Part shown: piece after piece, positions 23,531-35,100 of the stretch
Layout: each line of letters starts with the position of its first letter
Position numbering within the stretch: the stretch's first letter is position 1
Translations under genes and position numbers: made by a program
NCBI RefSeq assembly: GCF_021155765.1
Contig: NC_060105.1
Coordinates: 8,677,501-8,741,500 of the forward strand
Length of the DNA: 64,000 nucleotides
Source of the DNA: Diprion similis
Lineage: Eukaryota; Arthropoda; Insecta; Hymenoptera; Diprionidae
Direction of reading: 5' to 3'
Notes under the pieces: model-generated
The model's input: only the letters and a program-made list of their open reading frames with translations
The model's database searches: none
Told to the model about the DNA's origin: nothing

Positions 23531-26218
23531 AGGGGCATGTTTTTATTTATTTTTTAAAATTATTTATATGAATACGATGAAAAGAAAAAAAATCTCCCAC
23601 AATATGTACATCCGACATATTATTAATATTACTTAAACACTGATGCGACGTCTGAAGTTCTCTTTATTTTTTTACGTACATTTTTTACCAATAGAACAAT
23701 TTTGGGATAATACTTTACATAATAATTTTTTTAATCAAACCCAGCTGACTTTTGTTTAGTATAGGAGACGATGAAATGTGAGAAATTGGTACGGCATATA
23801 TATTTATATGAAATTTAGAAATACTTAGAGACGGCCGTTGGTCTATTAAAAGTGCAAAAACGGAGTTGCTAAACGATAATCAGCTTCTCTGGCTGGCGAT
23901 AAGGTTTCGTTTTCTAAACGTGTATGGGGCCATTCATTAATCACGTAAGGGTCCCAAGGGGGGAGCTTCAGAAATCTGTAAATGACTTTATCTCGGGGCG
24001 AGAAACTTGAGAAATTTGATAAATTTATCATTTTTCATTAATTTTTATTACGACATATATTCGCACACTGATTATTTTTCTATTCGACATATTCTAAAGC
24101 CTTCATCATTTTTCTAATGCTAAAAGAGGGGGAAATAATAAATTCACAAACGTGAGTTTAGGTATCGATTTTTCATTTCAGATCATTTGAAAATGGTTGG
24201 AAATCTGGTATATTTTGTTCGATTTTACTCTCCAATAATTCGAGTTATTCGGTTTATTATTCTCTAAAATGTAATGAAATTTTTTTATTTTTTAAACTAT
24301 TATTATTATTATTATTATTATTTTATCTCAAGAGCCGAGTGATATTGACTTTAATCAACAAATAGCAGTAGTGGAAATTAACTATTGTGAAAAAAATCTG
24401 TAGTTTCATTGAATTTCTCAACAATATTATTCTAAACAAAAGGAAAAACATGCAATGGCGAGGTGAAAAAGTTTCAGGAAAATCAGCGCAACTAATCGAC
24501 ATACTAATTTAGTAAATACTAATAGGTGTGCGACAAAAAAAAAGTGTATTAATACATAAGAAGAATACCTTGAATATGACTAGTAGTGAAAATCAGAGAA
24601 AAATATTTACAACATTTCTGTAGGTAAGCAAAGTCGATAACTGATCGTTATTCCCGAGATTTCCTGAGTTGTGAGGAAAAATTAAATGAAAATGAAAGAA
24701 AGAAAGAAAAAAAAAACAACAACATTGGATTAATTATTAATTCATTATTATTATCGTTACTATTATTAATAAAGTTTCTTGCCTAACATATCCTGACTAC
24801 TACTTACATTTTCAACATTATATTCATGTACACTGTAACATGGCATATATTACATACTACGACACGCATAGGTACGTTGTTGTTAATAAAAGTTTTTAAT
24901 ATCCGGTTTCAATTTTAATGTACAAACACTGTAACAAGTTCAGATGGTATTTATAATATCCGTGAATGCGTTATAAATATTTATAGATAATATAATATTC
25001 AATTGATATTCATATTTTAATCATACAATTGTGTATTAATCGTCATCATCGTCATCGTTACCGTCATTATCATCATTATCATTATTATTGTACATCTATT
25101 AATACTTAAAATTACGTGTATGCAATATTTTTATGTTATGGCATTGGCACGTTAAACCTGTATTAATATTATTATTATAGTCTTGCTTATAAATAACGAT
25201 ACATACGGACAAAATTAATGATTTTTTTCGCATTATCTTATCTCATTCCGTTTCCTACTTTTGTCGCGTTTATATCTGGACTGCAGGAATTCCTCGCGGA
25301 AAATCATCTACTGTTATATGTACAATTGAGTATATATATCGACCAATTCCTATCGTATCATATCATACATATATATGTATATAATATATGCATACTATCT
25401 AACACGATGATAATAACATGTACAGTAATTAACAAACATACATATATGTATGTATTGTATATATGTATAATAGTTATGGCAACCGTATAATAATTCTTAA
25501 TAAATATTTACATTTTTTTTTTTCGTACACCACGTGGGATTAACTATAAACTAAGCATCGTGAACTCACCTGCAACCACGATTGTGACCTAAGGAAATAA
25601 CTTTTTTTTTTCATTTTCTTTCTTCTAATTTTCCCCTCTCGCACAAAGGTATTCTAAATCAATGGATTGTTTCGTTGTTGCGACAATTAATAAATGCAAG
25701 CAGATTTTATAACAATCTAAGTATACAGCGTGAAATTCTAGGATAATATTTTGAAGTTTGAAAATCAGTTCGGATATATACAATTTGGTTGTAAAATATT
25801 CTCACCCTAAGCTAATTGTTATCTGATCAGACTTGAAGAAATTCAATACATAATTTGAAAAAGAATTATCGATAAGCGCGATTTGTTCAATCGAGACCAA
25901 AAAAAAAAAAAAAAAAAAAAAGACGAAGAAGAAGAAAAAAAAAAAATAGACAAATTACAAACATATGCAGTATTGTTTATGAATATGTAATTAAGGTATA
26001 ATTAATAAATATTTTTATCTCGAGTGAAATTCAATAGCATACGTTTGATTTTTATCAAGGCATATGTATGTATGTATATATATATATATGTATGGAAATG
26101 AAAATAAATCAATTCTTCAGAAATGTACGCTACCTGCACGTGTGCCGTATGCATGGTGATATATTATAAATATTTCTCCAGCGCGAGAGAAGATGATTTT
26201 TCAGTTCGCGGAATTATA

Positions 26219-26220
<2 letters not shown>

Positions 26221-26256
<36 letters not shown>
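26221..26256. repeat. (TA)18 microsatellite
   Basis: Uninterrupted TA repeat. A Tyr-Ile run in overlapping open frames is its shadow. Confidence 0.95.
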
Positions 26257-26259
<3 letters not shown>

Positions 26260-26297
26260 ACCTAGTGAACAAACAAATTCTTTACGCACGTTTTTCT

Positions 26298-26316
26298 CCC
26301 TGCTATTTTTGCAGGG
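26298..26316. repeat. fifth, stronger copy of the CCCT...GCAGGG hairpin motif
   Basis: CCCTGC and GCAGGG form a 6-bp stem around TATTTTT, followed by TTTAAAATT. GCACG precedes it at 26286-26290, matching the upstream box of the copies at 19-20 kb. Confidence 0.6.
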
Positions 26317-26618
26317 TTTAAAATTTATATAATTACATATACACGTTGCGAAAACGAAGGCGTGGGATCGTTTTTCTCTCCTCTGGTCCTCTTCGTCGAT
26401 CCGATAGTACGTGCATAACAGGCTTTTCACTGCTGAGCTGTGCTGTTCTCGGGCACGAAGCTGTCTTGACTAAGTGAACTCAATAATTCCTCGTTCTCCC
26501 TTCGAACTGCAACAAATTTAGAGAAATCGAAAATCGTGTTTTTTACAAGCCTGACAAGACTTGCCGCACAGTTGCAAATTTTTCTCTCTCATCGTTGAGG
26601 AAATTATCTAATTTTGAA

Positions 26619-26639
26619 AAGCTTTCACAGTGAAAGCTT
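26619..26639. other. 21-bp perfect palindrome
   Basis: AAGCTTTCAC and GTGAAAGCTT are perfect inverted repeats separated by a single A. Confidence 0.85.
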
Positions 26640-27263
26640 CTTTTCTTTTTCTTTTATTAAGGTAATTTGTTAGGGTTCGGATGAGATTTTTTACAAAATA
26701 TAAGAAATTTTTTTTGCCAATACTGCAGTCAAATTTATTTCACGATTTTTGCGAAATTATCTTGCAGAGCAAATACCAAATACTGCTAAATGGTCTTGAT
26801 TCTGCCGTTGAAATTTTATTTTATTATTTCATGTTCGTGAATTTGTTTGTCGTCTTTATTTTTTATTCTAGTCTAGTATTTATTATTTTCGTTTGTTTTC
26901 TGTTTTTCTTTTTTTTTTTTTTTTTTTTTTTTTTTCCCCGCAATTTGACGAAACAGTCACAACGCACTAAATCAACTATAGGAGAGAAAAATTTACACCA
27001 GTTTTGAAAATATTTACGTTTCGTTTATGCGAACGAATGAAGGAAATCTTGAAACATTTAGAAAATGAAAAATGCTGAAATTAAAAAAGATTTCCAACGA
27101 ATGAGGAAGAGAAAAAATAATCACGATGTTCAAAATTAGTTTTTATCCAAACGAGGAGTAGCGATAAAATTTCAAATACACGTATTGAAATGCAATTCGC
27201 CGATTTTTTTAAACCGCAATTTCTTACTTAGTAAAAGCCTTTCTTTGTCTATGTATATTTACG

Positions 27264-28178
27264 TTATTTATCTTGACGATCGTCCGATTCTTTTCCGGGA
27301 TCGGCAGGCAGGCTGTGAAACGAGCTGTGCGTCAGGGTGATGACGACGACGAGAATCGAGGCGACGAGTAAGAAGATGAAAATAGATAGTACAATGATAA
27401 CGATTTTCCGACGACTTCGATCCTGGGCGATATCGACGGGGTTTCCCACCGGGGGAATCGCTATTTTCACAACTTCCGTCGACGCGACGACGCTTCCTGC
27501 GTTACCACGTATCGAACCCTTTCGACGCACTGTGCTTCCCCTTTTTGGACGATTCTTTCTGCAGACACTCGCTCGTCTCCCGTCTCCTGAACATCGTTTT
27601 TCACCACATTTTTTACATATACTTGCTTACTCATGTTTTACTTTCTATACAGTTTTACGGGATATCGCAATGATAAGAGACACTGCAAAAGTCTAACGAA
27701 TTCATGGCGAATAAAGAGAATCCATCGAGGAATAGGAAATAATTCTATGCTGGAATAAGGCTGATTAAGAATTGATTGCACGGAGTTGTAATATTATCCA
27801 GACTTTCGGCCATATGTTTGACAAATTTAAACAAACCGATGATAGTTTTATATTATAGAGATGAACAGAATATCGTTTTCTTTTTTTTTTCTCTCTCTCT
27901 TCACTGTACGTTTCGGTATCATCCTTTTTCTGATCTTAATCTTTGGTGTTCTTGTTTTTTTTTTTAGGTGGAAGTTTCCTTGTGAGGAAGAGGAGAGACC
28001 GACTAGTCGTGATTCGAACACTGGTGAGTCTTCAATTTTTATCGGAGTAGATTTACGAAATTTGAATTGAAACATCGACTAAACAATTGCGAAATCACGG
28101 GACGACAGATCGAAAGAAGGTTAGATGCATCGTTGGAAACTCGAGGACGATAGGAAAGTGAAAAGATTATTTTTCTCG

Positions 28179-28216
<38 letters not shown>

Positions 28217-30061
28217 AGTTTCGATTAAGAATAACGAATGAAAAATAAGGCTTTAAATTTTTATCTCAGCTATCGGAAGTCATCGATCAAAGCAGGATTA
28301 ATCAAATACACAAAATCTTGACGTCTGGCTTGTAGGAATTTAGTTTTTGAAAGAAACGTTTACTTCAACCAATCTGGCAAGACTTACGCCGATCGGAAAT
28401 ACCTTCTACGCCTAATCTATAACTTCCTGTTTGCCCTCGAGCCCGTGCAGTTAACCCGACGTAATTCGATGGGTCGTGTATCAGTGGTTGAAACAAAAAA
28501 GGACGAAATCGGGCCACGCAAGGTTCTTGGGAATTTTTCTTAATCCTGTTGTCTATTTTATATCGCGCATTCTCCATAAAACAGAATTTTTTAATCACTC
28601 TATGGTTAGCAAATTGTTTTTGCAATAGCATGTAATATTTGGATTTTTATTTTTTTAAACTTTAAGTATCGTTGTACGTCAATTATCAAAAAATTATGGG
28701 ACGGTTCAAATAGCGATGGATATTGTAAATCAGTTGAACGATTTGACTAAAAGTGAGTTTTAGACGTTTAAAAACGAAAACTAATAAAAAGATTCTGGAT
28801 TAATATTTTCAAGTGTGTAATAAAATGTTGTTATGAAAGTTTTTTTCAAAACATCCGAAAGTGATGCTTTGGTAACCCGTCTGGATATAAAATTATTTAT
28901 TTGGTTCGAACGAGCAGAGTTAGGACGAAAATACTGAATTATGATGTTAAAAAACGAATTAAATTTTTATATCAAATTTCTCAATGTTTTGATAATAATG
29001 AAGTCTGTACTGAGTAGTGCCACACGATCTTCGTAGCCTTAAGAATATCGTGCGTAAAATTTTTTATCGATTTTTTTTATCGAAATCGTAAAGAGATTCT
29101 GTAAAAAGACAGAAAATAAAAAAAAAAAAAAATAGCAGTTCATTTTGCGTGAATAACGATTTTCCAACATGGCTTGAAAATTTCAATTTTACCTCATTCC
29201 ATTCGAAAGAAAAATATTAAATATACTCACGCAGCGTAATTTACTGAAAACATTTTGGAAAATCAGAATGACCAGAATTCCGAAAATAATAAAATCGAAA
29301 AAACCAAAACAAAGAAAGATCAAAGACAGAAATTCACACAAATGAAAATCTTCCATCATTCGGAATTTCAAATTTTCTCATTTTCGTAATTTTATCCTTT
29401 CAAAATTTTGCACTTTCAGAACTTTGAGCGTCGGATTTCGGACCATTTAATACTTGTGTGATTTACTTCGAATTTCGCCATGAAAAACATCGGAATTTCG
29501 CACAATTTCGGAACTCTTCAACCCCCACCCACCAATGAACCCCAGCGTAGCTTTATAATAAAATCCCTCTCACCCCTCGTAATTAGCTACGTCATTTACG
29601 GACAGCCCTTATTCAGCAAAGAATTATATACAACGAAAATTGCAAAGTCTCGGGCTGACAATAAGAATAAACAAGCTTAGGCGGAATGCTCGAATCGCCA
29701 TATTAGAAATTCTATATCCCGAAGCGTTTTCACCTAGGGGAGTCGTCCCGGTGTAGCTGTTGGCTCGTGATCTCGCCCCGTGGAGGCTGGCCCGACGACT
29801 CCCGACGTGAATATCTCCGTCAGTTATCGTCCTGGATCGTCGGGGTCTTCCGGACTGGGAGTAAACGGAATTAGAACGCGAGGGATGCCTCCCCGTCTCG
29901 GGGGGATAAAGTCCCGGCGTCTCGAGGCCCCCGCATTGAAAAATCGCGGGGGATGGATTTTGGCAGGATTCCGGACGCGTCGATAGATCGTCGATGTAGA
30001 AAACTACCCTGTCCTCGGCTGCTGGATCCGACAATCGGTCACTTCGACACTTGTAATCCAT
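27264..30061 (-). CDS. single-span membrane protein with a basic, Ser-rich N-terminal region (two exons)
   Basis: Exons on the - strand are 30061-29734 and 27586-27264. The donor is CTAG|GTGAAA and the acceptor TGTTCAG. Both are phase 1, giving 216 aa. An alternative in-phase acceptor after AGCACAG would start exon 2 at 27529 (197 aa); neither acceptor has a strong pyrimidine tract. The ATG at 30061 has an AAAA context. The N-terminal part is polar and rich in Arg, Ser, Gly and Pro, with PKA-like sites (RRAS twice, RRKGS). One membrane span (IVIIVLSIFIFLLVASILVV) lies near the C-terminus and is followed by about 25 polar residues ending DDRQDK. Basic residues before the span predict a cytosolic N-terminus. 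I do not recognise the family. This exon pair could instead be an alternative promoter form of the 39977-47766 gene. Confidence 0.55.
29258..29444 (+). repeat. dispersed repeat family 1, copy A
   Basis: It matches 39506-39701 in inverted orientation. Shared blocks include AATCAGAATGACCAG, AAGAAAGATCAAAG and ACTTTGAGCGTCGG, in the same order. Confidence 0.7.
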
Positions 30062-33000
30062 TTTTATCCTCTCGCTAATTATGCGAGAATTTCTATCCGG
30101 CGTACACGTGTTTCGTTTTTCTTTTTATCTCACTCTTTTTTCAACAATTCACACCAATGCAGAGAAAGAAATTTCGTTTACACCGTTGAGTTGTTTGATT
30201 TTTGGAAATAATTGTTAGTTTGTTTTTTTTTTTTTTTTAATATTTTTTTTTCATTCATTCATAGTAAAATAACTCGTTAGAAAGTTTATAGATCATTATT
30301 TGATGAATAATCTTTACTTTCGGATCGAATTTAACAGAGTTTTAATCGTTTCATTAGATTATTCGTATACAAGGACGTTTATGGTAATGATGATGGAAAA
30401 TATTTCCATTGTTTTTTAAATTGTTCGGTAAAATCGAGGAATTCACGTTTGCTTGTGGTTTGAGAAATATTTTTTACCACCGTGACGTTAATGCCTTGAA
30501 ATTATTCGGTCAAATCACTTGCTGAAAGATTAATTTTATAATGTTCAGCGTTCAAAGCTTACGATTGACAGAGTGGTGAAACTTTATTTATGGTTTGAAA
30601 TTTTTCTCCATTCAATCACCAAAGAAATTAATTACTTTGAACTTGGAATACAAAGAGCTTGAAACGGTGTTTCGCTGTCGTTCTATCGCTTCGATTTCTA
30701 TTGTTGTAAAAACTATTCTTCACCATTTTTCAACGAAACGCCAATCGATTGTTTAAAGTTCAGATTCGTGCGCATAGATCATTGCAATTTATACGGTTTA
30801 AATGCGCAAACTTTGTGATTTGAACACAATTCCTAAATACTCTAATCAAAAATCATATTCTCGACGAAAAAATAAAGAAATAAATAAAAAAATAATGCCG
30901 CACTAATTGAAATAGTTTTAACCAAATCGAGGTAAATTCGAGGTAAAATTAACGAAATTTAAACCCAGATTACAGCTAATAACGAAAGCCGGTTTATTAT
31001 CGATCGATAAATTGTAATAAACGCACGAATACTAACTATACTAATGAATTATTCTCTCTCAGGCGGAGATAACGTCACGTGATATAAATGATTTACGATT
31101 CGTCGACAGAAAAACTCCAGTCGCACAAATTGGTGTGTATAAAATATTTTTCGCTCGTCGTTCTAAATTTGGCATGCTCGGATAGCAGCGTACGTGTACA
31201 TACATACATACGTGCATTCAAAGCGTGTCGATTTAACGCGAGGCCTCGATCAACGCTCGGCATTTTCCTGGATCAATGTTCCCGATCATTCACCAGCAAA
31301 TATCGGCTCTTCAGCTGTACATATAGTTATATTATACGATTCTATTTTTCAGGTTCATTGCCTCGCTCAATTGGCTCTGCGTGTAGCCAGTTAAATACGA
31401 GTGTAGAATTTTGGGATCCGGAACTCGTTTTTCACGATCGTATATATTTTAAAGCGGTGAACGAAAGCTTAACGAAAGCTTAACGAAAGCTTTGAATTTT
31501 TTATTATTATTTGAAAAAAGTTTTTTCGAATAAGCCTAGTAATAAATTTTGTTTTCTATACGCGGAAAAAAATATCATTTTTTATCATACGATTTAGAAG
31601 TTTTATATCTCGATATTAAACAGGGATATAAAATGTAGAAACACTCGGTTTTCACCCTCAGAAAGTGGGCGAAAGCCATTTTTCAATACAAGAGTTTGAA
31701 GAAGATAATTGGATTCCGAAAGTTTGCTCGGCCGAAGAGTCGGTGAAAATCTTTCGCGGTAAGGAAACAAAATTTAGAGGGTTTTAACGGCTGATTGTGA
31801 GGACGAGAGCAGCTGAGACCTTTCGCGTCGTAATCCCCTTCAAATATTGACACTATTCTTAAGCATCTCTGATTTACGACGACGTGTATATATTTCACTA
31901 AGAATTTCCGATACTTCAGGGAAAATTCTAACCGTCGTTATAGATTGCGGTTCGATCAAAGGGAGCATTAATTTTTTTTACGCAATCTTGAGATGGGCAA
32001 AAAAAACAAAAAACAAATAAAAACGAGAAAACAGATTGATAAAATTCTTGCACGAAAATCTTTCGAATAAATCGTTGAATAACTGAAGGGCTGATCTCGA
32101 CCGCTGAGCCCGTTTGCTCAGAATACATAAACTAGCGAAACGGAAATAGTTAGAATCGTTTTATCAACGTCTTTTCTGCTATGTGTATACACTGAATGGA
32201 ATTTTTTTTTTTTTTTTTTTCACCTTGATTTATTGCACACACGCGCAGGTAAATTTATCGTCGGAGAAATTGGTGCGAATGTGAAATTGGGCGAGCTGTG
32301 CTTTTTTTTTTTTTTTTTTTGGATTTTTTTATTTCGATTTTTTCATCTCTTTATTTTTTTATTTTATCGTAAATATACACGCGGTTATGTTTTACGATCG
32401 TTTTGATATACTTCCAAACGGGTCACGATGATGGCCGGGAATCAACTTGTTTCTTGGAATTTTGCTCTTAGTGTCTCGTAATTTTTTTTAAATTGGCATA
32501 TACTGCATTTACGTGGATACATAAGCACAGAGTTGTGAAAAAAATTGGATATTGCGATACGATCGAGAAAAGGTGGGGAAAATCGTTTTTATATCGAAAG
32601 CATGATTTACATTATAGAAAACGCCAACTTTACATGCAATGTCATGTGCCAGTTCTTTTCATTCTATATAACTGTGTTCAACCAACGTCAAAACAGTTCG
32701 AGGAGTTTATTGTTTCAAGTTAACGGTTTAAATGCAAAAACTTTTGGAGTGAAAATCTCACGTGAAAATTCGTATCGCTTTACTCGCGATTTAAAATTGA
32801 ATTTAATAAAAATCGATGCAAATCACGAATTATTTTGCATACCGCGAAACGATCAGAAGCTGCGATCGCCATTTTTTTGCGGCGAAGGCACCTCCTGCGA
32901 AATTGAATAAACAGTGTTTTTTATCTTTTTCTTCTTCTTCTTTTTAGTTTGTGTACACGATACCGTATCGCCCGATAACAAACACATCCGGTTTAATATA

Positions 33001-34740
33001 CATAGTAGACCCTTGAATGCCCTCAACATAAATCTACTGCGGATATATTAATTGGTATATTCCAGTGAAATTACAGGCCTCGATATTTAAGAATTTGCGA
33101 TGATGCAAAAATTTTCTGCGCTTCATTATCACGACACTCTATATTGCGTAGTACATTATGCCGAAATTAATTGGGAAACAAAAATTCGAATAAGTGAAAG
33201 ATGATAAACGTTGTAGGGCTGGGAAATTAATCCATCAATCCTAGACTTGGAATAACAGGTTCTTCAATCAATCAATTAATCGGTTCTACCTACCGATCGT
33301 TTTTCTTTTCAATTAATCATTATTTTTACCATTAAATCGTTTTATTGGCAATTTTGATTCATCAATTTTAACGATTAATCGCGCAATTTGTCATTTTAAT
33401 CAATCTATTTTTCGATCAATCGACCAATTCACACTTATTATTTATTTCTTTGCACAGTGTATTCCGTCGTTTTACAATAATATCAACTCGATTAAATCAT
33501 GTCCAAGTTTTCCCGATTAATGCGTAATTTCTGCACAATTCTGCGCGGAATTGACCGTGTAATCGAAAACTGAACAACGCAGCAGAGTGCGAAATGCATT
33601 TAACTGCACGTATTTAAGGTAATAACATCAGTAGATTATAGTTGAGGAACATAAATCTATGTATAAATAAATACCTCAGGATTACCCGCATCTGGTGTAT
33701 TAAAGTCGAGATTCTGCAACGACGTGAAAAATTGAAGTGAACAAAAAAATATTTAACAAACTCCAACCTAATTATAATGACTAAAGTCTCTTTTTAGAAA
33801 GAGAGGAGAAAGATTTGGAGAAACAAAAAAAAATTATTATAAATAAACCGAAGCCTAAGTTCATAGCTCGCTTTTGGACGGAAGCTGCTTCCTGCAGTGG
33901 CTAATCTCTTCTTGGCATACATGCCAAATATCTCTGGACTATTCGACAGGCCCGAACGGAACTAGCCGTACTCTAATGCTGCGTTTAACGTCCGTCAGTA
34001 TTATATATCCGATTCGATTTGCACGCGCAAATCTCACCGATGAAAGGCGCTCGTTTTCACTTATCACTTGACGAGGTTGATCCGCGGAAGCCAAATTCTA
34101 TTGATTTGGATTTCGATCGACGATCGTCCTTGTAGGAGTTGCAGCAGAGGATTTTAAATCGGAATTAAAATTCCAGTAAACTCGGTCAACGTTTGTGCAA
34201 CAATTCATGTGTAGATTTAATAGGACTTTTTTCCTCATCAATGAGCTTTTATTTATGTACCCACATTGGCTGAGATTAGTCTGCTCCGATTTAACGCGCT
34301 CATTTCGAGAAGCAATGGATGGAGAAATATACGCGTAAAATTTTTCGCTTCCAATACCGAAGGGGGAAAAACAAACCTATAAACACGCTCGTGACCCTAA
34401 AACGAAAATCGAGAACAATTGGCATGTGCATTAAGTCGAGACGAAACCACATTCGCCTCGAATTGCACAAGTTCGTGTTTGACTATAAACCGGGACCCGT
34501 CAAACGTCGGTATATTAATACACCCTGCACGATTATTACGAGCTGTGCAGCATAGACGAGTGAATGGCTTTCGGCGCATTACGAGTTCTGACTCTATTTT
34601 AATTACGCATAGTTTCAGAAGCCGATTTTACCCTTGAACATTCGAGAAAGTCAGCGATAATCGAGTCTCGTGTTTTTGCCAAACATTGTAAATCGATGTT
34701 GGAATTAGCTTAACGATGGAGATGGAGAAAAAAATACTCA
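30062..34740. other. non-coding DNA upstream of the 30061 start
   Basis: No supported exon. Poly-T runs lie at about 30221-30238, 32202-32220 and 32304-32320. An 11-bp unit, AACGAAAGCTT, is repeated three times at 31460-31492. A cluster of TTAATC/ATCAAT words spans 33225-33540. Confidence 0.5.
31460..31492. repeat. 11-bp tandem repeat, three exact copies
   Basis: The unit AACGAAAGCTT starts at 31460, 31471 and 31482. Confidence 0.9.
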
Positions 34741-34968
34741 TTTTTACGTCATGGGCATTGAAAAGTCCACTTTTTGTGCCAGTTTTCGTTCCGTAAAGTA
34801 ACGCTTTATACAGCAGCGAACAAAGTTGCGGAATAAAGTCTTTATTCCGCAGTTTTAATGCGCAGTTCGAAGTGCGCATCCCAAACTGCCGAATAAAGTA
34901 GCTTCGTCGAACAGCTCGCGACATAACCTCACTCTTCGTTTTGCTTTTCAATGCCCATTGCGTAAAAA
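34741..34968. mobile_element. foldback (MITE-like) element
   Basis: The ends are 25-bp inverted repeats, TTTTTACG..ATGGGCATTGAAAAG, with two mismatches. Inside are two more palindromes: TGCGGAATAAA with TTTATTCCGCA (about 34833-34856), and ATGCGCA with TGCGCAT (about 34859-34880). No clear target-site duplication is visible. A 179-codon open frame across this region is a by-product of the repeats. Confidence 0.6.
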
Positions 34969-34980
34969 ATATAGTATTTC

Positions 34981-35100
34981 GCATGCCCGTAAACCGTTTT
35001 TTGGCTCGGATAATTTCAGTACTCCCTTCCGGCTCGCCTTCAGCTCGTTCTGAAATCTTTATCCGTCCCAAAAAAAAAAACAGGTGGTTTACGGGCATGC
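34981..35100. mobile_element. second foldback element adjoining the first
   Basis: GCATGCCCGTAAACC at 34981-34995 is the exact inverse of GGTTTACGGGCATGC at 35086-35100. The similarity continues inward: GGATAATTTCAG pairs with CTGAAATCTTTATCC. Confidence 0.6.

Larger units (their letters stand above)
18301..27263. other. 9 kb of very AT-rich DNA without recognised exons
   Basis: It holds many homopolymers (poly-T at 20455-20531, poly-A at about 21467-21486, poly-G at 23506-23530), TA microsatellites (23174-23201, 26221-26256), (ATT)n near 24300 and many TGTATATA-like words. The part next to 27264 is downstream of the membrane-protein stop on the - strand. Some of the block could be a long 3' UTR of that gene, but I cannot show its extent. 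Confidence 0.5.

Noticed and set aside
28365-28631. Possible extra exon of the - strand membrane protein
   Set aside because: There is a plausible donor, but no acceptor with a pyrimidine tract and correct phase.
31088-31483. 131-codon + strand open frame
   Set aside because: No signal, domain or splice support, and it ends in the 11-bp tandem repeat.
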